This document shows, one piece after another, positions 1 through 10,085 of a stretch of DNA of 64,000 bases. The notes beneath the pieces are model-generated. The model was given only the letters and a program-made list of their open reading frames with translations, was not told the origin of the DNA and made no database searches. The DNA is taken from the NCBI GenBank assembly GCA_009746045.1, contig RPFO01000819.1, positions 746,382 to 810,381 on the forward strand, written 5' to 3'. Each line of letters opens with the position of its first letter. Within the stretch, counting starts at the first letter, position 1. A program made the position numbers and the translations under genes. This DNA is from Mesostigma viride (lineage: Eukaryota > Streptophyta > Mesostigmatophyceae > Mesostigmatales > Mesostigmataceae).

Positions 1-158
1 CAGTAGACTTATTGAAGGTGAATCACGATACAACAGCTGTAGTTGACAACATCATGACCGGCACATCTTTCCCCCACCGCTGCTCAACCCGGTCCCCCCC
101 AAACTCCTCCACACTTGCCCACCTTTCCACCCTCCTCCACGGCCCGTTGTGTTTGCAG

Positions 159-203
159 GCGTTGGCACAAAGGGAGGAGGCCGTGCGAGCCGGGAAACTC
201 ACG
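159..203 (+). CDS. CFAP299-like: CFAP299-like gene, internal exon (upstream of the two seen)
   Basis: A 45-nt in-phase exon bounded by a tttgcag acceptor and a gtatgg donor. It encodes ALAQREEAVRAGKLT. Spliced to the exon at 893-934 it gives ...GKLT-TIIFIRDRNSKGQE, which I recognise from memory as the conserved core of CFAP299 (C4orf22), a cilia/flagella-associated protein. Both exons are whole numbers of codons, so both flanking introns are phase 0. Earlier exons lie left of the window. Identification rests on 29 residues, so it is good but not certain. Confidence 0.7.
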
Positions 204-892
204 GTATGGTTTGATTTCTAGTTTTGTATTAGGACCCTAGGGTAGCTATGTTATATAGGCATGTCTGACAGCATAGCTCACCATTTCATTACCATGGGAT
301 GCTGAGCATACCATTTCCAGAGAGGTAAGTCAGTCACTCTTCGCAGTTGACAAGTCAGAGAAAGCAATCAAGTGCAGCGTTCACAACTCTTGCCGCTCGT
401 AACCTTTTGTCTGCCCGGTTTGGCAGCTCCCTGTCTTTGCTTTCTCTCGTATTTCTTTCTTTTGTCTCTTTTCTACATCTTTCTTTGCTAATTCTTGAAT
501 ATATGATGCTATTGTAGCATCCTTCTAGCGCGGATCGCTCTTAATATCCTTCTCGCGCACGTTTCCTCGCTTTTTCTCATGTAAGAGCGTCTTCCCTGCC
601 CATGCAGCGTGTACCTGGTGTGTGTGGCTCTGCCTTGCCAATCACAACTGACCGACATGCTGGTCAGGCACTGCAGGTCGTTGCCCTTGCGTGTGTGAAC
701 CTGCTGTTTTGGCTGTTCCCATGGCCGCTGCGTGTGTCCGTGAATGATACCATGGGAGGGAGACTTCTCCCATGGGTCCCCTTCGCTGACACTCGTGATG
801 TAGGTTCGCGTCGACTTGTTTCTCTCACTGTGCCCATATTGGCCTCGCACGGCTTTGTCTCTCATTCCTTGTTTGCATGCGGCGGCGTGTAG
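204..892 (+). other. Intron between the two CFAP299-like exons
   Basis: A 689-bp interval with GT at its start and AG at its end, T-rich in its middle part (pyrimidine runs near 410-520 and 780-880). The open frames inside it show no recognisable domain and look like chance. No repeat or mobile element is apparent. Confidence 0.65.
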
Positions 893-934
893 ACCATCAT
901 CTTCATCCGAGACCGCAACAGCAAGGGCCAGGAG
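893..934 (+). CDS. CFAP299-like: CFAP299-like gene, following exon
   Basis: A 42-nt exon with a gtgtag acceptor just upstream and a consensus gtgagt donor just downstream. It encodes TIIFIRDRNSKGQE. The family normally continues with a segment resembling V-S-x-Y-I-D-Y-A-H-R-L-K. I could not find that segment anywhere to the right, so the next exon lies beyond the transposon cluster or has been lost. The presence of such a gene implies an organism with motile cilia or flagella. Confidence 0.72.
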
Positions 935-1119
935 GTGAGTAATTGCTGAGGGCATGGCTCCTATCCCTTGATGAGTCTAGCGCCATGTACCACCCTCTAT
1001 GCCTGCATATAGGTGACGCATTGAAAATGCAAGCATCTTACTAGAAGTAGCACGGGCCTCCGAGGTGAGATTTTGCGCAGGCCTCATGATCCCAATGGAC
1101 CTGCGAAGCGCATGGCGCG

Positions 1120-2095
1120 CATGGGCGGCCGGCCGGCGCAGCTGGCATGCGGCGGGGCGGGGCTGTCGACGGGCGGCGGGGCAGGGCCGTCGGCGCGCGG
1201 GGGGCCAGCGGCGCTGCCGGTGCGCGCGGGCGGCGGGCCGGCGCACCTGGCATGCGGCGGGGCAGGGCTGTCGACGGGCGGCGGGGCGGGGCAGTCGACG
1301 GGCGGCGGGGCAGGGCCAGCGGCGCTGCCGGCGCGCGTGGGCAGCGGGCCGGCGCAGCTGGCATGCGGCGGGGCGGGGCTGTCGACGGGCGGCGGGGCAG
1401 GGCTGTCGACGGGCGGCGGGGCAGGGCCGTCGGCGCGCGGGGGGCCAGCGGCGCTGCCGGCGCGCGCGGGCGGCGGGCCGGCGCACCTGGCATGCGGTGG
1501 GTCGGGGCTGTCGACGGGCGGCGGGGCGGGGCAGTCGACGGGCGGCGGGGCAGGGCCGTCAGCGCGCGGGGGGCCAGCGGCGCTGCCGGCGCGCGTGGGC
1601 GGCGGGCCGGCGCAGCTGGCATGCGGCGGGGCGGGGCAGTCGACGGCGGCGGGGCGGGGCAGCCGGTGCGCGGCGGGGCGGCGCCGTCGGCGGGCGGCGA
1701 GGTGGCGCAGCCAGCGCGCAGCGAGGTGGCAGCGGCGGCGCAGCCTGCATGCGGCGGGGCAGGGCTGTCGACGGGCGGCGGGGCGGGGCAGTCGACGGGC
1801 GGCGGGGCAGGGCCGTCGGCGCGCGGGGGGCCAGCGGCGCTGCCGGCGCGCATGGGCGGCGGGCCGGCGCAGCTGGCATGCGGCGGGGCGGGGCTGTCAA
1901 CGGGCGGCGGGGCAGGGCCGTCGGCGCGCGGGGGGCCAACGGCGCTGCCGGCGCGCGTGGGCGGCGGGCCGGCGCAGCTGGCATGCGGCGGGGCGGGGCA
2001 GCCTGTCGACGGGCTACGGGGCGGGGCAGCCGGCGCGCGGCGGGCCGGCGGCGCAGCCGGCGGGCGGCGGAGCGGCGGAGCGGCGGAGCGGCACA
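1120..2095. repeat. Very GC-rich minisatellite (about 105-132 bp higher-order units)
   Basis: About eight irregular units, each starting near ctggcatgcggcgg (roughly 1144, 1249, 1361, 1489, 1619, 1747, 1876, 1980). Each holds one or more gtcgacgggcggcgggg subunits and a ccagcggcgctgccggcgcgc block. Unit length varies between about 105 and 132 bp. Because the sequence has few A/T-rich stops, all six frames stay open and give long Arg/Gly/Ala/Pro-rich translations. I regard these as artefacts. It lies directly upstream of the hypothetical gene at 2124. Confidence 0.9.
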
Positions 2096-2123
2096 GCCGG
2101 TGCCTGAAAAACGCGGTCGCTCA

Positions 2124-3654
2124 ATGAAGGTGCACCACGCCGTCTTCTTCCAGGTACAGGGCAACACAGAGACCTGGTTGTCCTACCGGACCACGGAGTC
2201 CCAAAAGACGCCGTGGCAGCCCGCGGGGACTCGACAGGAAGGCGCGCCACGGTGCGGGAAGGCGATGACACAGCCATACAGGTTTGATGCGGAGGGGCGG
2301 CCGCTGTTTGGCGTCCGACTTGTGGATCCAGACCGCATTCCGATGTTGCAGGACACCCCAGCCTTCGCACCATTGAACATGGAGTTTCTGGGGAAGGAGC
2401 TGGAGTCGATCAAAACAAGGGTCGAGAAGTTGCCCCATGGCATCTGGCAGTGGTACTTTCCGCCCGACACCATCAAGCCAAACAAGGCCTTTTTTCGCAA
2501 GTCAAGTCCCACATGCCCCTGAGGAGGTGCCTGAGGAGTGGCGCCCTTTGCCGTGGCCATCTCGCGCGGACATCTCCGCCCTGCGTGAGCACGATGCAGC
2601 GCCTGAACCACCACCGACGCAAGAAGAGCACTTCATGGCGTTGGTCGACGCAGAGGCGGTGCGCGTCACCCCGCTGGTAGACCGAGTTCGTCATGATGGC
2701 CACACACAGCAGGAATGGGCGGCAGAAGACAGGGCCATGGCAGCCAAGGTCGCTTACTTGAAGCGCATGCAAGGCGTTGAGAAAGGCTCCGCTGTTCTAT
2801 ACTGGCACCCTTCAGCTGGTATTCTCTGCAACTCGAAGCTCACGTGGACTCCAGTCCTCGTTGGCATCATCAAGGAGGTGGTTGCGAAGGAGGATGGCGG
2901 CCAACCTTCTATTGAGCTCTTTGTATACCGCGCTAAGCATTTGCATGACACGTGGCACCCGTGGAATACAGACATTGCGCAATGGCCCCATCCGCCAACC
3001 ACTGCGGCGCACACGGTGATCATCACCGCCTCAGACCTCGTCTTGACACAAGTGGTGGGCAAGCGAGGTCAGCCGCCCCATGGAGTCTCCTTGGGTGCGA
3101 ACGAAAAGCTCACCAAGGAGTGCCTAAAGGCGCTGAAGGAGGTGCCCTATGACGCGGAACACCCGGTCGTGAAGTGGCAAGATGCTGAATGCTCGAAGGG
3201 CATCGTCGGCATGGCGAAGGCATGCTGGGAAGGCGTAACGCTGCAGGTCAAGAGTGGCAGCCGCAACCTCGTAGGGCAAGTCGTGTGTCATTGGGCGTCG
3301 GAGCGTGTGACATCCGCGGACGGTCGCACCGAAAGCCGGGACGGCAGGTACCATGGTCGTGTCGCTGTTGTCGACACGCAAAACGACATGGTAGCCATGT
3401 ACTGGGGTGCCCGTTGGGAGGAGGACGCGGTTTCTTGCGTGCCTCTCCACGAGCTGGAGGCACAGATCTGCGGGTGCCCCGGTGTGGTCGTCCCTGCGTT
3501 GCAAGCGCCGGATATCACCCTGGCCGAGGCTCGATTGCGCGAGATGGTTCCACCCAGCGACGTTGTGGCGGAGAACAACAACGCAGGCGCCTCCCGGCGT
3601 CGGAAGCGAGCGCTCATCCTTGCCGATGACGATGACGACGACGACGACTGCTGA
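2124..3654 (+). pseudogene. Hypothetical protein, single frameshift at a T6 run
   Basis: Two overlapping frames appear to be one gene of about 510 residues. The first opens at ATG 2124 (MKVHHAVFFQ...) and runs to the stop before 2523. The second carries the rest to 3654. They join naturally at the T6 run at 2490-2495, where ...NKAFF continues as ASQVPHAPEEVPEEW with a one-base shift. The protein is rich in charged and Pro residues and ends in RRRKRA followed by eight Asp and a Cys. I see no signal peptide, membrane segment or known domain. It could be a host exon or the tail of a transposon protein. The frameshift may be a real mutation or a sequencing error in the homopolymer. Confidence 0.5.
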
Positions 3655-3656
3655 AG

Positions 3657-4110
3657 CGCAAGCAGCGTTGTTGTCATTGAGCTGCTCATGTGCTGCTGCT
3701 GCTGCTGTGCTGCCATGCTATTGCTGCTGCATTGCTGCCGTGCTGCTGCTGTGCTATTGTGCTGATGTGTTGCTGCATTGCTGCCGTGCCGCTGATGTAT
3801 TGCTGTCGTGCTGCTGTGTTGATGCACTGCTGCATTGCTGCCGTGCTGCTGAGCTAGTACTGCCTATTAGTGAATTTCCTATCAATGGACTATAGTCCAC
3901 TGATAGGAAATTCAGGAATCGGCATACTAAGTTGCTGCTGCGCTGACTTGTGCTCCTGCTATGCGGCCGTGTTGATGTGCTACAGTTGTGCTGCTGCTGT
4001 GCTACGGTCATGCTGCTGCTGTGTTGCTGGGCTGATGTGTTGTTGCATTGATGTAGTGGCTATTGTTCCGCTACTACAATTTGCTACTGATGCCGCTGCT
4101 GGTGCTTTTT
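3657..4110. repeat. Degenerate CTG/TGCTG low-complexity tract
   Basis: Imperfect repeats of ctg, tgctg and cattgctgccgtgctg fill this interval, interrupted at 3855-3929 by an unrelated foldback sequence. Reading frames across it encode Cys/Leu/Ala-rich strings and are not genes. It starts directly after the stop of the hypothetical gene. Confidence 0.85.
3855..3929. mobile_element. 75-bp foldback (hairpin) insertion in the CTG tract
   Basis: The inner arms 3871-3890 and 3895-3914 are complementary at 19 of 20 positions around a central TATA. The outer arms 3855-3870 and 3915-3929 also pair with a few mismatches (tagtactgcc against ggcatacta). The composition is unlike the surrounding CTG repeats, so it looks like a tiny MITE or foldback element inserted there. 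No target duplication could be assigned because the flanks are repetitive. Confidence 0.6.
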
Positions 4111-4720
4111 TGCATGTCAGTGCCCGCTATGTTCACACCACTGTTGCCGCGGTTGGTATCGCGTGATTTCCACCGGTTGTGCGTTGACATGTGTTACTCA
4201 TGCATTTGCCCCTATATTTGGTAGCACGCGGTTTCGCGTTAGTTAGGTGCAGACAGCTGCATGTAGACAAACATCTTGTTTAAGTCGGTCAATTAACTGT
4301 TCTTGACGCATCATGGTCCAAGTCGACCGACCTGTAGGGACCAGTAGAGCAATTGTCTAGGAGAAAGAGCGTGATCGCTGCAGAAGCCGCGTGGCAGCCG
4401 TGGCTGTACCTGTAGTACGACCTGCATATATATGGATACTGTATTTGGATACTGGGTTGTTTATCAATTCTGGTTTTAATTTATTTAGTGTACCTGGTGT
4501 TGGCATGCCAACTCAGTGCTAAACTACTTTATGCACAATGATGCAACTTGATGCTATAGTGACGTGCCACGATGTAACTTTATTAACTTCACCATTAGTC
4601 ATGGGGTCAATAGGATTGCTCATTATGCCATGTTAACATGAACCATGGGTTACGTAATAGTGAAAACAGTAATCATGATGCTCCACTTGAAGTCTCCAAC
4701 ATGGTCATGTTTGGAATTTT
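4111..4720. other. Noncoding stretch, no gene seen
   Basis: No open frame of interest, no recognisable element ends and no RNA gene. The composition shifts from CTG-rich to more A/T-rich toward the right. Confidence 0.6.
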
Positions 4721-4737
4721 ATTGATCATATTCACAA

Positions 4738-4939
4738 TATATGAAAAGAGACAACAAACGTGGAAGCATGGCACGCCGAGGCCGATAATATATGTGTGAA
4801 ATATGAAAAGAGACAACATCTTTGGCAAGCATGATCATATTATGCTTGCCAAACATATTAATGATATCGACCATGTCCAGAAACCATGTTTGCCAATGGT
4901 GCATTTAGGATACATTTGAAGCCGTGCAAATGTATCCTA
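4738..4939. repeat. Hairpin-rich segment with a short direct repeat
   Basis: The phrase atatgaaaagagacaac occurs twice (about 4740 and 4801). A perfect 12-bp stem (tttggcaagcat, 4821-4832, with atgcttgccaaa, 4842-4853) follows. A perfect 13-bp stem (taggatacatttg, 4906-4918, with caaatgtatccta, 4927-4939) closes the segment just before the LINE tail. This looks like MITE debris. Confidence 0.5.
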
Positions 4940-4960
4940 ATCCGGTAAAACCACCCCAGG

Positions 4961-5266
4961 TTGACACCGCCCTTGGTCTGGCCGGCCCTCAGCGGCTTGG
5001 CCAACCAGGGCGGCATATCTCAAGTGACCTGGCCTGGCCCCAAGGACATTCCCAGGAAGCTAGGTAAACCTGCCACGAACTACACCCAGATGTTGCTGGC
5101 CGACCTAGTGGTCCCAGCTCAGTTTGAACACCGCATCCACTCCCTCTCCCTTCTTTGGTCTGCCATGCAGAACAAGAAGCGGTGGCAGAAGATTGTCAAG
5201 GCGCACACGCCCGACCCTGTGGGCAAGCCACCCCCCCCAAAGAGGCAGGGGCGTTTCGCTGAGTAG
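4961..5266 (+). pseudogene. LINE C-terminal fragment
   Basis: An open frame of about 100 residues without a convincing ATG. Its segment TNYTQMLLADLVV...NKKRWQKIVKAHTP matches in layout the tail of the other LINE in this window (TFKEQLVADMGGL...DKAKWAQVIEDNEP at 41600-41690). Both fit the last part of LINE ORF2 proteins, downstream of reverse transcriptase. No RT motif precedes it, so it is a 5'-truncated copy, as LINEs usually are. Confidence 0.5.
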
Positions 5267-5810
5267 TGTAGTTAGGATTTTCTACTAGACTACTCTAGCT
5301 TAGTTAAGAGTTAGGATTAGTTCGATTACGCGGCTTCTCCCACCTCCACCCACCCTGGCAAGGAATATGTGCTACATGATCTCCCAACGGAGGCGTGTTA
5401 TAATTTAATTTAATTTTAAATTTAATGCCCCTTCTCAGGGATATGTGCCACGGTCCCACGGAGTACCAAGCTAATCTCATTAAAAAGATAATAACACGAA
5501 AAATTGTTACTTGAACATCGTTTGCATCATGCACCCAGCCCTGGCAACCATTTAGTCACTATAGCTAGAGGGGGATAAAGTGATCATCATTATTATTAGA
5601 AATTAAATGAAATTAGAGTTAGCTTAGCTAGTTTTTCGCAGCTCAGTTCCCACCCACCCCCATCAGCATATGGAATACGTGCTACATGATCTCCCATTAC
5701 GCAGTTATGTTAAAATTTAATTTACAACAAAATTAAGTTTGTCTCCATGATAATTTAATAGTAGTATACAACAAAAAGGGGGCAGAAGGACACCCATCCT
5801 TCTCTCACAG
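5267..5810. other. A/T-rich noncoding interval, probable LINE 3' UTR material
   Basis: No coding potential. The phrase gtgctacatgatctccca occurs twice (about 5369 and 5678), each followed by a run of taattta-type sequence. A related layout (ctccgtgactccccaacggg followed by taattaatt) appears after the LINE tail at 42250-42300. That suggests shared LINE 3' sequence. Confidence 0.45.
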
Positions 5811-8273
5811 TTGCCAAGGCGGAAGGCCACTGGTGATGCAATCAAAACTACTCACTGGGGGAGTCATGCAGGCATCCATACTGTGCGTCTTGCTTCTTTC
5901 CGTTCGCACGCCCCGCCCAGCAGCTTGCCACCTTTTTTGGGCCGTCGGATCGGGTGGTGTGCCTTGACTATATCTGCGTACGCCGGGCTCAGTTCAGTGT
6001 CGATGCTCGCGTGCTGCAAGATTCTGTCATGCAGCACGGTGGAATCTGATCACCGCCTCGTGCTCGCCCGCATCAGATTGCGGTTTCCTGGCGTGAAACC
6101 GTCGCGACAGCTGGCGCCTCAGCCAGATCTCAAGGTGCTCCGGATTGTACTGAAGGATGCCGACAAGATGTCAGCAGAGGAGCAGGCCGCTATGACGCAC
6201 CGGGACGACTTCCTGGCAGTCTTCGACGCCAGGGGCAGTCGCCAGCAGTTATACACGCCATTCCGCCCCCGGGTGATTTTTCAGTGATCCTCCGCGGTAT
6301 CGCTGCCAACTATAGTACCGTCTGGCTGCCCGCACCCTCCCCTCCTTGCCTCCGCGCCGACAGCTTGCTGTCCACTGCCACGCACCGACAGTGGTCGCTG
6401 CTAGGCAGATGCTCGATCCGCCGCAACAGGGACCCGACCGCCACTGGCCTGGGCTACAAGCGGCTCTGCGGGTCGCCTACGAGCAGGCCGAGAAGGCTGC
6501 AGACGCTCAGCAGATGGTCAAGGACCTGCGCAGCTGCCAGCAGCAGAAGCACGACGGCAAGGGGGCCTGGTTCTGGTACAAGCGCCTCGGGCACCCGGAC
6601 GGCCTCGGCCGGCCCGCACCGCCACGATGTTCCCGGCGCACCGGCCAATTAGCGGCTTCGTACCTGGGCCGCGGCCGCTGCCGAGATCGCCGGACAGCTG
6701 CGCCGCCCCCACCCCTGCTCCCATATGCAGCCGCCGCCGCCCGCCTGGCTGCCCTGGCCGGCGGCCGCCCCGCCCAGGTCAGTGGCGGACTACCTAGTAC
6801 CCCCGCTGATCGGCCCACTTGGCGACCCGTCAGAATGCCTCCTTTCACCTCCCGCGAGGTCACGGAGGCGGTCCAGCGTCTGCGTTACGACGCCGCCACC
6901 GGCTCCGACGAGATTCCGGCCGCGGTCGTGAAACTTGCAGCCGAGTTCGAGGACACTGGTGTCAATGATGCTGCTCTTCCGGGGTATCTGCAACCGCATT
7001 CTGCTGTCGTCGCAACCGCCCCCAGCGGCCTGGCAACACAGTTTTCGCACGATGCTGTACAAGAACAAGGGGTCGCCAGCCGACCCCGGTAACTACAGAG
7101 GGGTGTGCATCCAAAGTGCCCCCCTCAAGCTTCTCATGCGGCTCATCCTGAACCGCCTGCGCACGGCCCTGGACGTGGGCCACCTCAGCGAGACTCAGCA
7201 CGGCTTCTGTTCAGGTCGCACCACAGTACAGGCGCTCTTCGCTTCACGCCGCCTTGTGGAAGAACTGCAACGTACGCCTTCAGCCTGGTGAGTCCCCTCT
7301 GCACCTTGCGCTGGTGGACTTCATCAAAGCCTTCGATTCGGTTTTCTGGCCTGCGCTATGGGACATCCTCGCTCTTTTCCGGATCCCCCGCCCCATTATT
7401 GCTGTCATCCGCAACCTGTATGAAGGGTCCACCACTTCGGTGCGCACTTCCTACGGGACCACGCCACCATGCCCTTTACAGAAGGGTGTGTGGCAGGGCT
7501 GCGTGCTCTCACCATACCTGTTCATTATTATGGTCGAATACGTAATATATGTCGGTAATGATTCAGGCGCGCAAGCGGTTTGCCCGCATCGTGGGTACTG
7601 GAACCAGGGGTGCAGGTCGAAAACCGTGGCTGGCATGGCGGGGCGGAAACGGAGATTCGGCTGGCGGACATCATCTATGCAGACGACACCGCCCTCTTCG
7701 AGGACACTGAGCACGTGCAGACGTGGCTTGACTGCCTGGCTATCGAGGCCCGTGCAGTGGGGCTTGAGGTCAGCAAGAAGATAGAGGCTCTGGCGATTGG
7801 GCTCACTCAGCTACCGCCCGCCCTCTTTCTCCTTGACGGCTCACGAGTCCTGTGAAACTTGGCGGGCCAGGCCGGGCGGTCCCGATCACTCAGTGATCGG
7901 GACCGCGTCAAGTTGCTGGGCAGCCTCCTCCCCAGCTGCGAGGCTGATGTGGACCACCGCATCTCCCTCGCCTGGCACGCTTTACGCAAATACCGGGCCC
8001 TGCATGTGGCGCAAGCCCCTGGGCAAGATAGAGAAACAGGACCTGTTCAAGGTCCTCGTCCTCCCTGTTCTTACGTACGGGGCCGAGACGTGGACCCTCG
8101 AGATCACCGCCGACCTGGCCAGCCCGAAAGCTGAACGGTGCGGTCACCAACATGCTACGCTCCATTTTCCGAGTAGGCTATGCTGCTCATGTTCGCAATG
8201 AGGACCTGTACCTCGGCATGCCATATATCACCAGCACCATTAAGCAGCGGCGCCTGCAGCTAGTAGGGCACTT
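5811..8273 (+). pseudogene. LINE ORF2 (endonuclease end, reverse transcriptase), frameshifted, 5' part
   Basis: A degenerate non-LTR retrotransposon spread over several frames. The end of an apurinic-type endonuclease is visible near 5940-6090 (DYICVRRAQFSVDARVLQDSV, then SDHRLVL after a frameshift). RT motifs follow in order: VTEAVQRLRYDAATGSDEIP near 6850, NYRGVCIQSAPLKLLMRLI near 7090, QHGFCSGRTT near 7200, DFIKAFDSVFW near 7320, KGVWQGCVLSPYLF near 7480 and the catalytic YADD near 7675. The ORF2 tail begins at 8152 and is cut at 8273 after RRLQLVGHL. At least five frameshifts make it dead. It resumes at 41452. Confidence 0.85.
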
Positions 8274-8972
8274 AGTTAACGCCAAGCGCATTGGCGTGAT
8301 CCTGATTCGGCATATCTCTGCGATTCCAGGGGCACCGGAACGAGTTCATTCCGACAAGTATCAAGAAAGTTATGGCGTTCCGACTTCCCGGTCGCGCGCG
8401 AGCGCGAGCCGGCTGTTCTTCTAAGTCGGACGTGAATATTTGCCGACGACATATGGGGTCGACAGTAATTCCTGGGCTGACAGGAATTAGGTGCTGAGCC
8501 TACGACGGTATTGGGTTAATACGTCGTACGCAGGAAATAGGAACCTTAACCTGTGGTCTGGTGGTACCGCAGGCCTAGTCCTGGACTTCTAGGTGCAGAT
8601 GCAATAATCACTGTGGTGACTGTACTCTGTGGTCACTGTGCCTGTATGGCAGACCTACTGTATAGGAACTGGGCGCTGTACAGGTAGTGAATACTGTACC
8701 GGGGGTGTTATTACTGAGCAGGCCTCCTAGGCTGCTCAGGACTAGCAAGCACAGTGCACAAGTATATAAACAATAGGCCAGTGCCAATTGGGCATCTCTT
8801 GCGAGCCCGCCTCACGTGTTTTTGCCTTGACTTGGCAAGCGCGTGTACAAGCCTCAAGTGTGTGAGCGCTGTAACATTATCCAATTTTAACAAAGCTCCG
8901 TTTCCAACCATATTCACACATTGCTGCATTGCAACCATATCCTTCACATTGCGTTTGCTAAGAACGTTAACT
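8274..8972 (+). repeat. Copia-like family LTR, 5' LTR of the founding element
   Basis: About 699 bp, starting AGTTAACGCC and ending AACGTTAACT. It recurs at 22902-23597 (minus), 27916-28610, 37073-37768, 39017-41446 (split), 45556-46251 (minus) and 57053-57749 (minus). The termini form a perfect 8-bp inverted repeat, AGTTAACG...CGTTAACT, instead of the usual TG...CA. A TATATAAA box lies at 8763-8770 in a plausible U3 position. Just inside the LTR I see no TGG-starting primer-binding site, so the priming tRNA is not identified. Confidence 0.85.
8763..8770 (+). promoter_or_regulatory. TATA box in copia-like LTR
   Basis: TATATAAA, followed by caataggcca, about 490 bp into the LTR. It is conserved in the other LTR copies in either orientation. 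It is the probable core promoter for element transcripts. Confidence 0.55.
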
Positions 8973-9065
8973 CAAATTACAACCAGTCTCAGCGGAGCGG
9001 CCAGGAGGGTCGTTGCTGGTTGCGGTGTGCAGCGTTGACGACGCGAGGAGCTCGTCCGGTGGTGA

Positions 9066-9983
9066 ATGGTGCAGGAAGAACAACGGCAGCAGGATTTCCG
9101 GTTTCGGCAGTCTGCTGGGGGTTCGATTTCGCCTGAATTGCGTCGTGTCGTTCGAGATCTATCTTTATTGCTTGCAGATCGTCCGCCTGTTAATCGCAGC
9201 TTCGTGCAATTCGTCGACGACCAGGTCGAAGATTGGGAGCGAATTCTGCGGCACGTCCAAACCATCGTCATTCCGGAGCACCGGAGCATCGACGACCTCG
9301 AGCAAGAGCTTCACGGTTTGGTCGGCATCCAGACGGTGATTACAGCAGTCGCTGAGCGGGTGCGGACGGAGTTGGCGGCGAGGCGAGGAGAGGCTGCGGA
9401 GGCAGCTGGCGCAGTGCGACACGAGTTCGTGCCGGCAGCAGCGGTTGCGGGTGTACCACGTACTGTCGCAGGCGTAATCGGCGACGAGGGTGTTGCAGCG
9501 GGACCAGTTAGGCGTGACCGACGCGGAGCGGAGCATTACAGGCGGCTTGCACTGAGGTCGGGGCGACAGCGGAAGCCATCACCGGAGGACAGCGCGCGGC
9601 AAGAGTCGGCTGGTTTCCGGAGCGAGCAAGGGTTCCTTTGCAGGAACTGCCCCAACCCCTTCGCGTTCGTGTGACGCGTTGGGAAGAGTTTGCCCCTCTT
9701 GGTTACGAGAGTGACCTTGAGGTGGGAGCAGTGGGCGTCGCTGGGCTAGGCGAAGAAACACTTGGCGACCACGAGGTGCCAAGATACAATCCGCGGGGTG
9801 CCAACGACGGGTTGTCACTCTGTCTACTATACCAACGGTGACGATTCTGTCATCGCGGGCCGACAGCGGGTCGACGACGGCGCAGCGGGTAGCAGGGTGC
9901 CAGAGCTGATTGTGGTGAGCGACAGCGACAGCGACAAGGAGAACCAGGACGCGCCTGGGGCCAACCGTGGTGGTCTTGCCTGA
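9066..9983 (+). pseudogene. Copia-like ORF1 (function unknown), frameshifted copy
   Basis: It matches the intact 306-residue ORF1 at 56039-56959 but changes frame near 9655 (QELPQP) and again near 9820. It starts at ATG 9066, 94 bp after the LTR, and ends with the acidic VVSDSDSDKENQDAPG tail at 9983. It lies upstream of gag on the same strand, about 100 bp away. No known domain is visible. Confidence 0.75.
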
Positions 9984-10085
9984 GTGGTAACACTTGGCAC
10001 TTTCCTTTCTTGTTCAGTAGCTTATATTGCTTTAATTGCTGCTTGGCCACTTGGCTGGCTGTAGCAGATCTGAACAGAGGCCATC

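Noticed and set aside
509-955. 148-codon minus-strand ORF overlapping the CFAP299-like exon
   Set aside because: No motif; it overlaps a well-supported exon on the other strand and an intron.
1041-2122. Long Arg/Gly/Ala-rich open frames on both strands
   Set aside because: They arise from stop-poor GC-rich minisatellite units open in all frames.
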